NCBI GenBank assembly: GCA_037176725.1
Contig: JAZBRS010000057.1
Span: forward strand, 84,713,501-84,777,500
Length of the DNA stretch: 64,000 nucleotides
Direction: 5' to 3'
From: Posidonia oceanica
Taxonomy: Eukaryota > Streptophyta > Magnoliopsida > Alismatales > Posidoniaceae
Below the pieces are notes generated by a model. The model was not told the origin of the DNA. It worked only from the letters and a program-made list of their open reading frames with translations, and did no database searches. The position numbers and the translations under genes are program-made. Of this stretch, positions 12,130-23,696 are shown one piece after another; within the stretch, counting starts at the first letter, position 1, and every line of letters begins with the position of its first letter.

Positions 12130-12950
12130 CCTCTTCAGTGCTTCTCTGTCCTTGGGAGTTGCATAGGTCAGGAAGGTGCGATCTTGTACATAATTCTGTA
12201 TGTCATAATACCACGGGTTGCCATCGTCATTTACTTCTGTAGCTCCTTGTTAACAGACCTCTGTGCACATTAAGCTTTCCTGGTTTAGTTCCTCTCTGAG
12301 TTTTTGAACCCATTTGGTGGAAGACTCCACTGTTGGAGCGCTGATTCTTCGCACCGTGATGGATTGCTTGTCTATCTCTGAGCTGAAGGGGAGTGAGGAT
12401 GCCAATGAGGCCAATGAATCAGCCAGGATGTTGTTGCTTCTAAGTGTGTGCACATACATAACCCTGTCGAATTTCCTCAGTAAGGCTTTAGCTAGGCTGT
12501 GGTATTCCTGTAGTTTTGGTGAGAGGGTCTTATATTTGTTGAGGACTTACCGTATGACAAGCTGTGAGTCCCCAACCACTTTTAGTCTTCTTGCCCCTAG
12601 ATCGAGAGCCATTTGGAGCCTTAGAATGAGTGCCTCGTATTCTACAATGTTATTACTCGCTGAGAAGAGTAGTTGGGCTGCAGTAGGGAGAACAATACCC
12701 TCTGGAGTGAGGAGTGTTGCCCCTATTCCGGCGCCCTGTGAATTAAGCACTCCATCGAAATGGAGGGTCCATTCTCTGATGAGTGGCATGACACTATTGA
12801 TTGCCAGTATTTCCTCGTCCAGGAAATCTGTTGATACTGGCTGATACTCTGACACAAGTAGCCCGCCGAGTTGATCCGCGATAGCTTGCCCCTTGATTGC
12901 TTTCTGAGTGATGAACTACAGGTCGAACTCAGTAAGGAGCATTTGCCATC
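12130..12950 (-). pseudogene. E2 second RNase H domain and linker to integrase
   Basis: In the frame read from 12855, LHFDGV (D34) starts an RNase H fold that goes on with NNIVEYEALILRLQMALDLG and VVGDSQLV. This is the additional, acquired RNase H that follows the gypsy-type one in Tat-lineage elements. It would remove RNA from RNA-DNA hybrids during reverse transcription. A stop near 12548 and another near 12250 break the frame; the continuation at 12250-12459 includes NNILADSLASLASSL, the last catalytic Asp region. The linker to integrase follows. Confidence 0.75.
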
Positions 12951-13908
12951 GTGCTAGCCTTTTGGACAATGCTGGTTTCTTGAACATGTACTTGATAGGG
13001 CCCATCTTGGCTAAGTAGTAGACTTTGTGTGCCAAAAAGTAGTGCCTGAGCTTCTATGAGGCCCATACTAAGGCTAGGCAATGTCTCTCGATCTGAGAGT
13101 ACTTCCTCTCGTATTCAATGAACGTTCTACTGAGGTAATAAACCTCTTTCTCCTTCCTCCCAGTTTCATCATGTTGTGCAAGGACGACACCCACCAAGTT
13201 ATCAGTAACGGCCAAGTATAGTAGCAATGGCCTCTCGGGGACTAGAGCAGTCAACATTGGAGGGTTGAGGAGGTAGAGTTTTAGCTCATCAAAGGCCTTC
13301 TAACAGGTATGATCCCACTTGAATTCCGTACTACCTTTTAAGACCTCATAGAATGGTCTACACTTTTCCACATGCTGAGAGATGAATCTTCGGATGAACT
13401 GTAGCCTCCCTATGAGTCCTCTGAGCTCTTTGACATTCCTTGGCGGTGGCATAGCTGTTATAGCTTTGGCTTTGGTGGGATCCACTTCTATGCCTCTTTT
13501 GCTCACTATGAAGCCGAGCAGCTTTCCGACAGTGACCCCAAAGACATACTTCTTGGGGTTCATTCTGAGATTATACTGATCTGCTCTCCAGAGTACTCTT
13601 TCTAGTGCTTCAAAGTGTCCCTCTCTTGTCTTTGACTTTACTAACAGATCATCTACATAGCACTCCATGCAATCGTGTATCATGTCATGAAAGATTGCCA
13701 TCATAGCCTTCTGATAGGTGGCCTCAACGTTCTTTAATCCGAACGGCATGACTACATAGCAGTAGGTCTCCCATGGAGTGGTAAATGAAGTTTTCTCCTG
13801 ATCCTCTACTGCAAGTTTATCTGGTTGTAACCAGAGAAACCGTCCATGAATGAGAGCATCTCATGGCCTGCAGTGTTGTCTATGAGGATGTCTATATGTG
13901 GAAGAGGG
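12951..13908 (-). pseudogene. E2 reverse transcriptase and gypsy-type RNase H, cut by E3 insertion
   Basis: The frame read from 13749 starts with MPFGLKNVEATYQKAM and carries the YVDD catalytic box at 13648-13659, followed by VFGVTVGKLLGFIVSKRGIE. RNase H-like sequence (RPLLLYLAVTDNLVGVVLAQHDE; YLSRTFIEYERKYSQIE) follows at 13054-13257. The stops at about 13300 (HTC*KAF) and 13054 (WAS*KLR) both sit where the homologous E6 protein has Gln or a related residue, so CAG to TAG is likely. Sequence up to 13908 still matches the PLPHIDIL...FMDGFSGYNQ part of RT, with a frameshift. At 13909 the gene stops abruptly at the E3 LTR, so the rest of E2 gag-pol lies beyond the stack, outside the window. 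Confidence 0.85.
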
Positions 13909-14240
13909 TGTAGTAATCCTGAATTCTGATTGTCCATGCACGATGCCAAAGCTCGCGTGCATCGATCAAAATAGGCTCACTACATACGGCATGATCCGAG
14001 GGAAGAAACTCGACTCGGAAACGCTGGCAAAAAGAAGAAAAGGAAAAGATAAGACAAATTGGAGTCGCCACCAGGTTTATTTAATTGGGAGACTAGGAAA
14101 ACCAAGTGTAATGCATGAAAAGACATGCAAAACCGGATGCAAAGAAGGAGCAAAGGGATGCGATGCGACACAATACAATGCTATGCTATGCTATGACTCG
14201 AGCCTAGGATAAAGGAAAGGTCGATGCGAGCCAAGAGAAA

Positions 14241-14310
14241 GGGCAAGGACTCCTGTTATGCACGGGGAAGGTGTTAGGCACCCCGATACGTCCGAGAGTC
14301 GGTCTTTCTT
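14241..14310 (-). promoter_or_regulatory. Conserved LTR block (E3)
   Basis: This roughly 70-bp block (minus strand: GGGTGCCTAACACCTTCC..., then AACAGGAGTCCTTGCCC) is kept in the LTRs E3, E4 (18231-18300), E5 (25561-25630) and E6 (49254-49325, plus strand), although other parts of these LTRs differ. It lies some 330 to 370 bp from the LTR 3' end, so it may be in the R/U5 part. Its role is not known from sequence. Confidence 0.55.
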
Positions 14311-14780
14311 AGGCAATCTCGTGCTCTAATGCAGGGAATTGCTAGCCTAATGCCTAAATGCAATGAATGTCTACCTGCTATGCATGGGAAATAAACGTGC
14401 AATCTATGTGCTCAGCAACGCTGCTAATGTTCCGAACTGGGCGGACCCTGGTTCGTGAGAACTCCTAGGTAGTAAGCATCATAGCCCTAATGCAGATGCA
14501 GGTGATAAAACAAAGCTACGGGGAAAACCAGGCAATGCAAACGACATGCAAGCAATAAAGCAAAGCGGGTGCGGAAAACGGTGCGAAATGCAGAAAACGA
14601 TGCAAGGCACAGAAAACGAGGCAAAAGTGGGGAAAACGATGCAGAGCAAGGTGTAAATCCAAAATAGAGGTTAGGCAGCATGCATAGGGGTTGCAGTAGG
14701 TACCACGAGCGATAAAACACAGAAATCGGAGAATAAAACAAGATAAGCATTTTAAAAACCAAATCTAACCAACTGCAAGT

Positions 14781-17090
14781 GTTGGACGTTGGCAACAGTG
14801 GCGTCCAACGTTGGATGCTGCCACTGCTGGCGTCCAACACCTGCTGGAGGCAGACAACATGCAGCTTTTGAAAAAGATGCATCCTAGCTACATGGATGCA
14901 AATGCAGGTGCAAAAATGCAACTAAATGGTGCATGACATGCAGGACTAACCTGGTAGAAGACCAGAGGAGGAATCAAAGTAGGGGGCAAGCTAGGATCAA
15001 AGATCAAAGCGAGCAGGGTGTTGGACGCCCGAGGACATGGCATCCAACGTTAGACGCTAGAGGGGCTGGCATCCAACACAGGCCAGAGGGAAACAAGAGA
15101 GAGAAGCATGCAAATAACAAACAAAAAATAAGAACATGCATTTGGGCCACTAGGGATAAACACAGACTGAGCATACAAGCATGGGATCACACAAAAAGTC
15201 AAAAACTTACCAACTGCAACACATGCCAGGCCAGAGGCACAACCAGGATGTTGGACGCGAGCTGAGCCAGCGTCCAATGTTGGATGCCTGCACCAGCAGC
15301 GTACAACGCTCTGGGAGGCACAAACACACAAGAAGCTTGCAAAAAACAAGCAGATGAACTAAGGAAAGCATGGAATAAATGTAATGAAAGCTAAGCATGT
15401 ATGGAAACACAGGAGATATACAAGCAAACAAATCAGAGCAACATGCAAACCAGAAGGAACAAGGCAGGGGAGCAGGGGCGTTAGATGCTGCAAACAGCAG
15501 CGTCCAACGTTGGACGCTGGAGCTCCCAGCGTCCAACACCTGCAAAATGCAAACTTACTTGTGCTAAAGGGGAGCTCAGCTCTAAACCCCACCTATATGC
15601 ATGCAAACCACTAAGACATACCAGAGCAAAAGAATCATGCATAGCAAGCATTTAATCCAAGTGAGGCAAAATAGAAAGAGAGCATGCATGGAAATAAAGG
15701 ATTAAGAACTTGCAAAAAGGAGCATGTAACTTAAAAGGACCTTAGCAAACCTAAGCATGGTTGCCATAGGGGCCAGGCATCTCTAAGCAAGCAAGGATCA
15801 TGCATGGAAATCAAAAAGAGGCATGGTGCAAGCATGGCAGCAAAACAGAGCAAGCAGAGACATTGGACGCTGGATGAACCAGCGTCCAACGTTGGACACG
15901 GCTCACCCAGGCGTCCAACGCAGGTAGGAAGCAAGCAGACCTAGAGCATGCAAAACTGGTCTAAACTAGGATCAAAGCATGGATACAGACATGGCATAGC
16001 ATCTAAAATGCAAAAAGAAGGCATGCAACACAAACTCACAGAAACAAACCAACAGTAAAGCATGGAAAGCATCAGAACAAAAGCTAAGGAAAGCAGGGTG
16101 TTGGACGCTGGCCTATGCCGCGTCCAACGTTGGACGCTCCAACTGGTGCGTCCAACACACTGAACTTCCTCTTGGCCACAAACCGCGGCCAAATGGAACC
16201 AAAACTTCAAGCAAGCTTGCTAATAAGCAAGAGTGATTGACAACAAGCATGGTGGTATGCTTGGTGCCAAGAATAGGCGGGTGGAATGCTCCACCCACCT
16301 CCTCCTCCTCATCGCCAGAAAATCGAGCAATGGAGGGGTGTGTGCTGTGCTAAGATGCATGGAAAGCATGGGGAAACACTCAACCTAGCATGCATGAGCT
16401 ACGGGGATAGAGAACCTACCTGGTTGCGGCCTAGAACAGCGTGTCGACCTCCTTCACCGGCGCTGTGGAAGTGGTGGCAGAGCTGACTCTAGCAAGGTCT
16501 TGCGGGCTGCTAGAGGCACGAAAGGGGTCGGCGAAGGGTCCGGAGTGGAGGTGGATACTTCGCCTTTGCTCTGGAGGTGGAGAATTGCAAAAAGAGTGGG
16601 TGTGCTGGTCTATGCGTTCTGTGGAAGGAGGCTGTTTGGCATTGGTTTTGTGTTGGGTTGCATGGGTTTTGCTGCAAATGGCAGCGGCTTGGGTGGGGAA
16701 TTGCGGGCTTGGCAGGGTGTGTCAGAGGCTTCTGGGTGTGAGGGAGGCACAAGGCATGGCAGGTGAAGGGTGTGGGCATGCCAGAGGGTCGCCGAAGGTG
16801 CTGGTGTCAGGCGGTGGCCGCAGTGAGAAGAAGAGAGAGCGGGAAAGGGGCTGAGATGGAGAAGATGGCTAGTAACTCAGCCTTGGAATGTAGTGGGTGG
16901 CTTGGAGTGCAAGAGGGGACAGGTAGTAAGTGCGGGGGGGGGCGGTGGAGTGGACAGGCGGTGAGCCGAAAGGGGCGGAGCAATCGCTGCTGCAACCGAG
17001 CCGTTGGACGCTGGAGCAGGAGGCGTCCAACGTTGGACGCTAGCACAAGGCGCGTCCAACGTTGGACGCTGCCTATGCCAGCATACAATG
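14781..17090. repeat. Seven palindromic GTTGGACGC/GCGTCCAAC modules in the E3 LTR
   Basis: Modules lie at about 14781-14838, 15020-15077, 15250-15318, 15480-15538, 15862-15920, 16100-16157 and 17003-17089. Each reads as GTTGGACGC, a spacer, GCGTCCAAC directly followed by GTTGGACGC, a spacer, and GCGTCCAAC. The centre is the 18-bp palindrome GCGTCCAACGTTGGACGC and each half can fold as a stem of about 9 bp. Several copies have single substitutions. The same set recurs in the E4 and E5 LTRs. Confidence 0.85.
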
Positions 17091-17315
17091 CGCTCAATTG
17101 GCAAAAGCTGTAATGGGCTTGGGCTTGGGCTTAGGCCTAGAAAGGGTTTAAAATTGGCAAAAAGGCTTGGGTTAAGGCTTTTAGGGTTTGGGTAAGGTTT
17201 TGGGCTTAAAAATGGGTTAGAAATGGGTTAGGAAAAAAGGAGTGTCATTCCAGAGTCCACACGAGCCTATAGGAGAAAACACCCACTTCCAGCCTGTCAA
17301 AATGGGGTGTCTACA

Positions 17316-17925
17316 GATGCCCCTCCCTGAGCGAGGTCAAGCGTAGCGAGACCGCTACTCAGGGTAGACAAGACACCCTACCTGACACCGGCAGGAGCGC
17401 AAATTGCTATGGGCGTGAGTCATTTATCCGGCGGATGCACCGAAAATCATGACTCGATGCCACAATGCAAATGCAGATGCAAGATGCTAATGCGATGCAT
17501 TGCATGCTAATGCAGAGGTTAGTGCAAAAGTTAGGTTAGATGTTAGTGCAGATGCTATTGCTGACGCTAAACCAATATGAACTAGTGCGCGTGCGGGTGC
17601 TGTGCATGAGGAAATGCTATGTTGATGCATGGTGAGTGCTGGCTAATGCTGATGATGATGCTAGGGGTGCTTGCAGATGCTAATGCTTGATGTGAGTGCT
17701 TGCTATGCTTGGTGCTAATGCTGCTCATGCTAATGCTAGGAGTGCCGGTGCCGCAGACGCAGCCACTGAACAGGGAATGCTAATGCAGTGCAGTGTGATG
17801 CATGCTGAAGCGTGGGAAGCAGAGGGCTCTATGATGCAATGCGACAAGTTGGCTGCTCGTCCAAACTTGCGCAAAATGGGGGCTCCAGAGGACTAACACG
17901 CTTGCCGCTAAGGCAGGTTGGCAGC
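17316..17925 (-). mobile_element. E3 3' UTR, first part, with polypurine tract
   Basis: The tract at 17316-17329 reads CAGGGAGGGGCATC on the minus strand, beside the LTR. A gagcgaggtcaagcg...gcgagaccgct inverted block follows, then a stretch of atgctaatgc-type words (17460-17800). The final 35 bases (gactaacacgcttgccgctaagg...) align with E1 at about 905 and continue across the E4 insertion at 21481. No gene is present. Confidence 0.75.
17921..17925 (+). repeat. Left target-site duplication of solo LTR E4 (decayed)
   Basis: This is gcagc, paired with atagc at 21476-21480. The two differ by two transitions. Joining the flanks without the LTR gives a sequence that aligns with E1 at about 905-960, which supports the duplication. 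Confidence 0.45.
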
Positions 17926-20900
17926 TGTAGTAATCCTGAATTCTGATCGTCCATGCACGATGCCAAAGCTCGCGTGCACCGATCAAAATAGGCTCACTAT
18001 ACGCGGCAGGATTTGAGGGAAGAAACTCGACTCGGAAACGCTGGCAAAAGAAGAAAAAAGAAAAGATAAGACAAATTGGAGTCGCCACCAGGTCTATTTA
18101 ATCGGGAGACTAGGAAAACCGAGGGTAATGCATGAAAAGACATGCAAAACCGGATGCGAAGTGACATAATACAATGCTATGCTATGACTCGTGCCTAGGA
18201 TAAAGGAAAGGTCGATGCAAGCCAAGAGAAAGGGCAAGGACTCCTGTTACGCATGGGGAAGGTGTTAGGCACCTCCGATACGTCCGAGAGTTGGTCTTTC
18301 TTAGGCAATCTTGTGCTCTAATGTAGGGAATTGCTAGCCTAATGCCTAAATGCAATGAATGTCTACTTACCATGCATGGGAAATAAACGTGCTATTTATG
18401 TGCTCAGCAACGCTGCTAGTGTTCCGAACTGGGCGGACCCTGGTTCGTGAGAACTCCTAGGCAGTAAGCATCATAGCCCTAATGCAGATGCAGGTGATAA
18501 AACAAAGCTGCAGGGAAAACCATGCAATGCAAACGACATGCAAGCGGTAAAGCAAAGTGGGTGCGGAAAATGGTGCGAAATGCGGAAAACGATGCAAGGC
18601 AGAGAAAATGATGCAAGGCACGGAAAACAATGCAAGGCGCAGAAAATGATGCAAGGCGCGGAAAACGATGCAAAGGCATGGAAAACGATGCAAAGGCATG
18701 GAAAACGATGCAAAGGCGCAGAAAACGATGCCAAGGCACGGAAAACGATGTAAAAGCGAGGAAAACGATGCAAGGCACGGAAAACGGGGCGAAAGCAGGG
18801 AAAACGATGCAAAGTGAGGTGTAAAGCCAAAACAGGGGTTAGGCAGCATGCACAGGGGTTGCAGTAGGTACTAAGAGCGATAAAACACGGAAATCGAAGA
18901 ATAAAACAAGATCAGCATTTAAAAATGAAATCTGAACCAACTGCAAGCGTTGGAGCTGGCAACAGCGGCATCCAACGTTCGATGCTGCCATTGCTGACGT
19001 CCAACACCTGCTGGAGGCAGACAGCATGCAGATTTTTAAAAAAGGGATGCATTCTAGCTATATGGATGCAAGACAGATGCAAAAATGCAACTAAATGGGT
19101 GCATGACATGCAGGACTAACATGACAGAGGATCAGAAGAGGAATCAGAGCAAGGGGCAAGCTAGGATCAAAGATCAAAGCAAGCAGAGTGTTGGACGCCC
19201 CTGGACATGGCATCCAACGTTAGACGCCAGAGAGACAGGCGTCTAACACAGGCCAGAGAGAAAAAAGAAAAAAAAAGCATACAAAAGAAAAATAAAACGG
19301 GAGCATGCATTTGGGCTACTAGAGGTAAGCATAGGGCAAACATGCAAGCAAGGGGAGCATAAGAAACCAAGAAAACCTTACCTGTAGCATGTGCCAGGCC
19401 AGAGGCACAACCAGAATGTTGGACGCGAGCTAGGCCGATGTCCAAAGTTGGACGCTTGCACCAGCAGCATACAACGCCCTGGGAGGCACAAGCACACAAA
19501 AGCTTTCATAAAATAGCAAATGATCTAATGAAGGCTGAAGAATAGTTGCAAAGGAAGCTAAACATGCAGTTAAACGTAGAAGTCATGCAAAGAAACAGAT
19601 CAGAACATCTTGCAAGCTTTAAACAACAAAATGAGGGGCTGGGACATTAGACGTCAGAGACAGTAGTGTCCAATGTTGGACGCTGAAGCCTCTGGTGTCC
19701 AACGACCGCAGCATGCAGACCTACCTGTGCTAAGGGGGAGCTCAGCTCTAAACCCCACCTATATGCATGTAGACATACTAAGGCATACCAGAGCAAAAAG
19801 GAAACATCCACAGAAAGCATTTAACTCATGGAAAGCAAGAAAGAGGAAAGTATGCATAAGAGTAAGTAGGTAAAAGACTCATAGAAAATAGAAAAAAGCA
19901 TGCCACCTAAGAAGAGGCTAACAATCCTAAGCATGGTTGCCATAGAGGCTAGGCATCACTAAGCATACACAGATCATGCATAGACATTAAAAGGAAGCAA
20001 GGTGTAAGCATGGCAGCAAGCTACAGCTAACAGAGATGTTGGACGCTAGGTGAACCAGCGTCCAACGCTGGACGTGGCTCACCTAGGCGTCCAACGCAGG
20101 CAAATGGCAAAATGAACTTAGAACAGGCAAAGATGATTCAAGCAAGTAGGCAAGGCATAGCATCAGAAGACATGTAAGGAAGCATGCAGCATGGACTCAT
20201 AAAAGAACAAACAATAGCAAAGCATGGAAAGCATTAGAACAAGAGCAAAGGACAGCAGAGTGTTGGACGCTAGCCTATGCCGCGTCCAACGTTGGACGCA
20301 CTAGTTGGTGCGTCCAACACACTGAACTTTGCTTCAGTGAAGCGAGGCCGCCAAATCGATTGAAAACTTCGAACAAGCTTGCTAATAAGCAAAGGTGGAT
20401 GACCACAAGCATGGTGGTATGCTTGGTGCCATGAATAGGCAAGTGGATTGCTCCACCCACCTCTTCCTCCTCATGGCTGGAAAACCCAGTGATGGAGGGG
20501 TGTGTGCAGTGCTAGGATGCATGGAAAGCAAGGAGAAACCTTCACACTAGCATGCATGAGCCTATGGGATAGATGGCTAACCTCTTTGCGGTCTGGAATA
20601 GCAGTTCCACCTTCGACGCCGATGCTGCAAAAGTCACAGCAGAGTCCACTCCAGTGAGGCCACACGGGCTACTGGAAGCACCAGAAGGGGCGGCGAATGG
20701 TCGAGAGGGAAGGTGGATGATCACTCTTGCTCTTGGAAGTGGCAAATTCTCTCTTGGCTTCGTGTGGTGAGTGCTGTAATGGCGTGAAGTTGCTGTTTTG
20801 TTGCAAACGGGCATGGGTTCATGTGCAAGAGGTCAAGCTTTACAAGCTGAATTCAGGCAATTGTAGGTGATGGCAGAGGCTCTTGAGTGTGGGGAAGCCA

Positions 20901-21475
20901 TGTGGGTTGTCAGGAGGAGGTGTGGGCTTCGTCAGAAGGCCGATGAAGTCGCGGCGGTGGCAGGTGTGGGCGGCTGAAGTCAGCAGGTGGCAGTGAGGGC
21001 CGAGAGAGTGGAATCAGTGTTGGGGAGGAAGAGACGAGTAGTAACTCGGCCTTGGACGGTAGTGGGTGGCCTGGAGCGCAAGAGGGGATGGGTAGTAAGT
21101 GCGGGGAGGCGGTGGAGTGGATGGGCGGTGAGCCGAAGGGGGCGGAGCAGCCGCTGCTGCAACCGAGCCGTTGGACACTGAAGAAGAGGGCGTCCAATGT
21201 TGGACGCTAGCACAGGGCACGTCCAACGTTGGACGCTGCCTATGCTAGCGTACAACACACTCAGTTGGCAAAAGCTGCAAATGGGCTTGGGCTTGGGCCT
21301 AGAAAGGTTTGAAAATTGTAAAAGAGGCTTCGGTTAAGGCTTGGGGTTTAGGCAAGGTTTTGGGCTTGAAAATGGGTTAGAATTGGGTTAGGAAAAAGGA
21401 GTGCCATTCCAGAGTCCACACGAGCCTGCAAGAGAAAACAACCAACTTCTAGGCTGTCAAAATTGGGTGTCTACA
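17926..21475 (-). mobile_element. Solo LTR E4 (3550 bp), inserted in the E3 3' UTR
   Basis: The edges are TGTAG at 17926 and CTACA at 21471-21475. It is of the same family as the LTRs at 13909-17315 and 25224-28562. Neither flank holds a polypurine tract or a primer binding site, and E3 3' UTR sequence continues on both sides, so a single LTR is left after LTR-LTR recombination. It carries the PBS-like site at 18078-18087, palindromic modules at about 18950, 19189, 19418, 19647, 20038, 20262 and 21169, and a larger minisatellite than its relatives. Confidence 0.8.
18555..18815. repeat. Minisatellite gaaaacgatgcaaaggc in LTR E4
   Basis: About a dozen head-to-tail copies of a 17-21 bp unit, (g)gaaaacgatgcaaaggc(a/g), are seen. 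E3 (14570-14650) and E5 (25880-26050) have fewer, more varied copies. The E6 LTR has a related run at 48800-48970 in reverse complement form (gcaccgttttgcgtgcc). Long open frames rich in Phe, Pro, Cys and Leu on the minus strand come from this repeat and are not genes. Confidence 0.8.
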
Positions 21476-22429
21476 ATAGCTACTCTGGGGGAGACCAAGG
21501 GGTCCTTGTCCGTTCGGGACAAGTGAAACAAGCAGGAACTCGCGAGGCTGCGAGAAGGAGAAAGTGCTTGCCTCCAGCCAAGGCAGCAAATTGGCCGAAG
21601 AGGCAGGAGGGGCAATGCAATGCAAAGGATGGCCTAAGCAATGCAAGAAGGTGAATGCAAATGCAAATGAATGCAAACACTAAAATGCTGTGCTGATGCA
21701 AATGGTATGCTTATGCTAATGCTTACTACGCTGTACTCCTTTGGGGGAAAGCGGGATGGTGCATGCATGCGGAAAAGGTGGAAATGCAATGCAATGCTGT
21801 CGCTGGCCAATGCAGGTAGGCCAGGCGACGGAGGTGCCATTCGCAAAGCTCGGCTGTAGACGAATGGCAATGCAAGCACATGGGGTACAGCAGAAAGTAA
21901 ATATGCTAAAAGTAAAGCAAGGGATGTGCATACAATGGTAGGCACGAAACGCCTGAGAAAGCGGAATGCGGAAGTTGGCGGAAGGACCACAGAGGAGTGC
22001 CAGCGCAATAAGTGTGCAATGCATGGGATGTTATGCAGTGGGATGCAGGATATGCAGCAGAACGCCAGACATACGGAACCGAGAAAACGATCCCAAGACC
22101 GCGCACTACTGCGGGTGGCATCCAAAGGCCGGCAAGCTGCGAAAGTCATGCGGGTGCCGAGGATGTTACCTTAAGCAATACGCGAACCAGGAGTTCTGAT
22201 CCTAGGCACACAATGTTCGTGTAATGATGAGATGCAATACTAGGACTGACTCTACGAGGCATACAAAGAAGCTATATGATGCTATGCAATGCAAATGCTG
22301 TGAAATGCAGTGTACAAATGGTGGAGCGTCGGGCACGCGAAACCGGGAAAACAATCCTGGTCGCGCGATGTACAGGAGATAATGAGATGCTAATGCCATG
22401 CAACAAAATGCTATTACACTAAGATGAAA
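21476..22429 (-). mobile_element. E3 3' UTR, second part
   Basis: This carries on from 17925 after the solo LTR. It starts with tactctgggggagaccaagg and hairpin-like cttgtccgttcgggacaag, as in the E1 and E5 3' UTRs. The rest is rich in atgcaaatgc and atgcaatgc words, with no gene I can support. Confidence 0.55.
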
Positions 22430-22721
22430 TGGGTGATAGGTTAACGGACCTATCATCGGATAGTTAGGGCTATCAGCCCGCAAGGAGTTAACGGACTCAA
22501 CACCGGATAGTTGGGGCTATCAGCCCGTGAGATGGTGACAGGCCAACGAGTCTGTCAGGCAAGAGGGGTGATTACAAGAGGGACAGCTTGTAACCACGAA
22601 TGCAATGGAAATACCATACCTGAAGGTGTGGCAGAGGTCCGTAGACGCTCTCGTAACAGTTGGAGATGTCAGCCCAGATGCAGATGGAGATGAGATACCA
22701 TGGGGCAGCTAAATAAAGATG

Positions 22722-22750
22722 CCCCTGGTATCGGTGAACGATACCAGGGG
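22722..22750. repeat. Perfect 11-bp hairpin, E3 copy 1
   Basis: CCCCTGGTATC (22722-22732), a 7-nt loop, then GATACCAGGGG (22740-22750). The stem is perfect. On the element strand the right arm is followed by CATCTTT, as in E5 and E6. Confidence 0.85.
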
Positions 22751-23008
22751 GCAGTCGAAGTGCCCTTGGCATCAAAATGCAAGGCGGAGACAACACTAAT
22801 GGATTTGTCAGCCGAGTAGTTAGGGTTACCAGCTCGAATGCAGTGAAATGGGTGAAAGGGGCTCACCATGCAAAGTGCAATGACGGTGGGGGATGCAATG
22901 GAATAATGCAAATGCAAGGTGATAGGTTAACTGACCCATCGCCGAGTAGTTAGGGTTGCCAGCCCGATGAAATGAGGGGGACGATACCAAAGGACAGCAA
23001 AACAGATG

Positions 23009-23035
23009 CCCCTGATATCAGGATGATACCAGGGG
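23009..23035. repeat. 11-bp hairpin, E3 copy 2 (one mismatch)
   Basis: CCCCTGATATC (23009-23019), loop aggat, GATACCAGGGG (23025-23035). One G-to-A change breaks one stem pair. Confidence 0.75.
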
Positions 23036-23696
23036 ACAGCCGAAGCGCCCTTGGCACCGAGATGTAGGAATGGATGTATGGGTGGATGATAGGTTGACAG
23101 ACCCATCACCGAGCAGTTTGGGCTACCAGCCCGGATGTAGAAATGAGAGCATGAGAAAATGATAGGTTGACGGACCCATCGCAAAGCAGTTAGGGCTGCC
23201 AGCCCGGATGCAAGAAATGATAGCAAGAGAAAAAAAAATGATAGGTTGACGGACCCATCGCCAAGCAGTTAGGGCTGCCAACCCGGATGCAAGGAATGAG
23301 GAATGCAGGAAGACACAGAGAAAATAGAAAAGCCCCCGTAGTGGGTGTGCAACGGTCTAAGTGCGGGCATGCTTCGTGGCGTCACGAAATGACAAACGAG
23401 GTACATGCCGGTCGTCACGGACCTACCCACGCAAGGGCGGCAAAATTTGAAAAGCGCAGAGCCTCTGAGCGAGGCAGGCAAAAGTGCTCGTCCTTGGCTC
23501 CGATTTTCGAAAACAGGGAGAAGGGAAGATAAAGATATATTACAGCATGCATGTTTCGGTGGCTTTGGACTCACAACAGCTATGCCATGAGGATGCTTCT
23601 GCAATTCTGACTCAGGAGACTCGATCCTCGAGCGACGCCATGCCGAGTTGTGGTCAGTGGCTCTATTTGACCTCCTGGTATAACTACTCATACACC

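Larger units (their letters stand above)
13909..17315 (-). mobile_element. 3' LTR of element E3 (3407 bp)
   Basis: The edges are TGTAG at 13909-13913 and CTACA at 17311-17315, and the polypurine tract adjoins at 17316, so this is the 3' LTR of a minus-strand element. It is homologous over its length to 17926-21475 and 25224-28562. It holds a PBS-like TGGCGACTCC (minus strand) at 14061-14070, the conserved block around 14241-14310, a short minisatellite at 14570-14650 and seven palindromic modules. It sits inside the E2 reverse transcriptase gene. Translations of this LTR are not coding. Confidence 0.9.
22430..23290 (-). repeat. E3 3' UTR tandem repeats with gggctgccagcccg core
   Basis: Irregular copies of a unit containing gataggttgacggaccatcgc...gagcagttagggctgccagcccg are seen near 22433, 22805, 22921, 23089, 23160 and 23241. 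The reverse complement of the same core forms the 83-bp repeats of E6 at 62825-63470. The gggct...agccc pairs can form short stems. Confidence 0.75.

Noticed and set aside
16441..17113. GC-rich frames in the E3 LTR with RPTLDA and VQRWT words
   Set aside because: These words are read-through of the GTTGGACGC modules, and occur in many frames in all three LTRs.
18457..18849. Three overlapping Phe/Pro/Cys-rich frames that look like membrane proteins
   Set aside because: They are translations of the gaaaacgatgcaaaggc minisatellite in an LTR.
17316..21475. E3 LTR, short inside and E4 LTR as one small two-LTR element
   Set aside because: There is no primer site next to the E4 LTR, the outer flanks do not match, and E3 3' UTR sequence continues on the right of E4.
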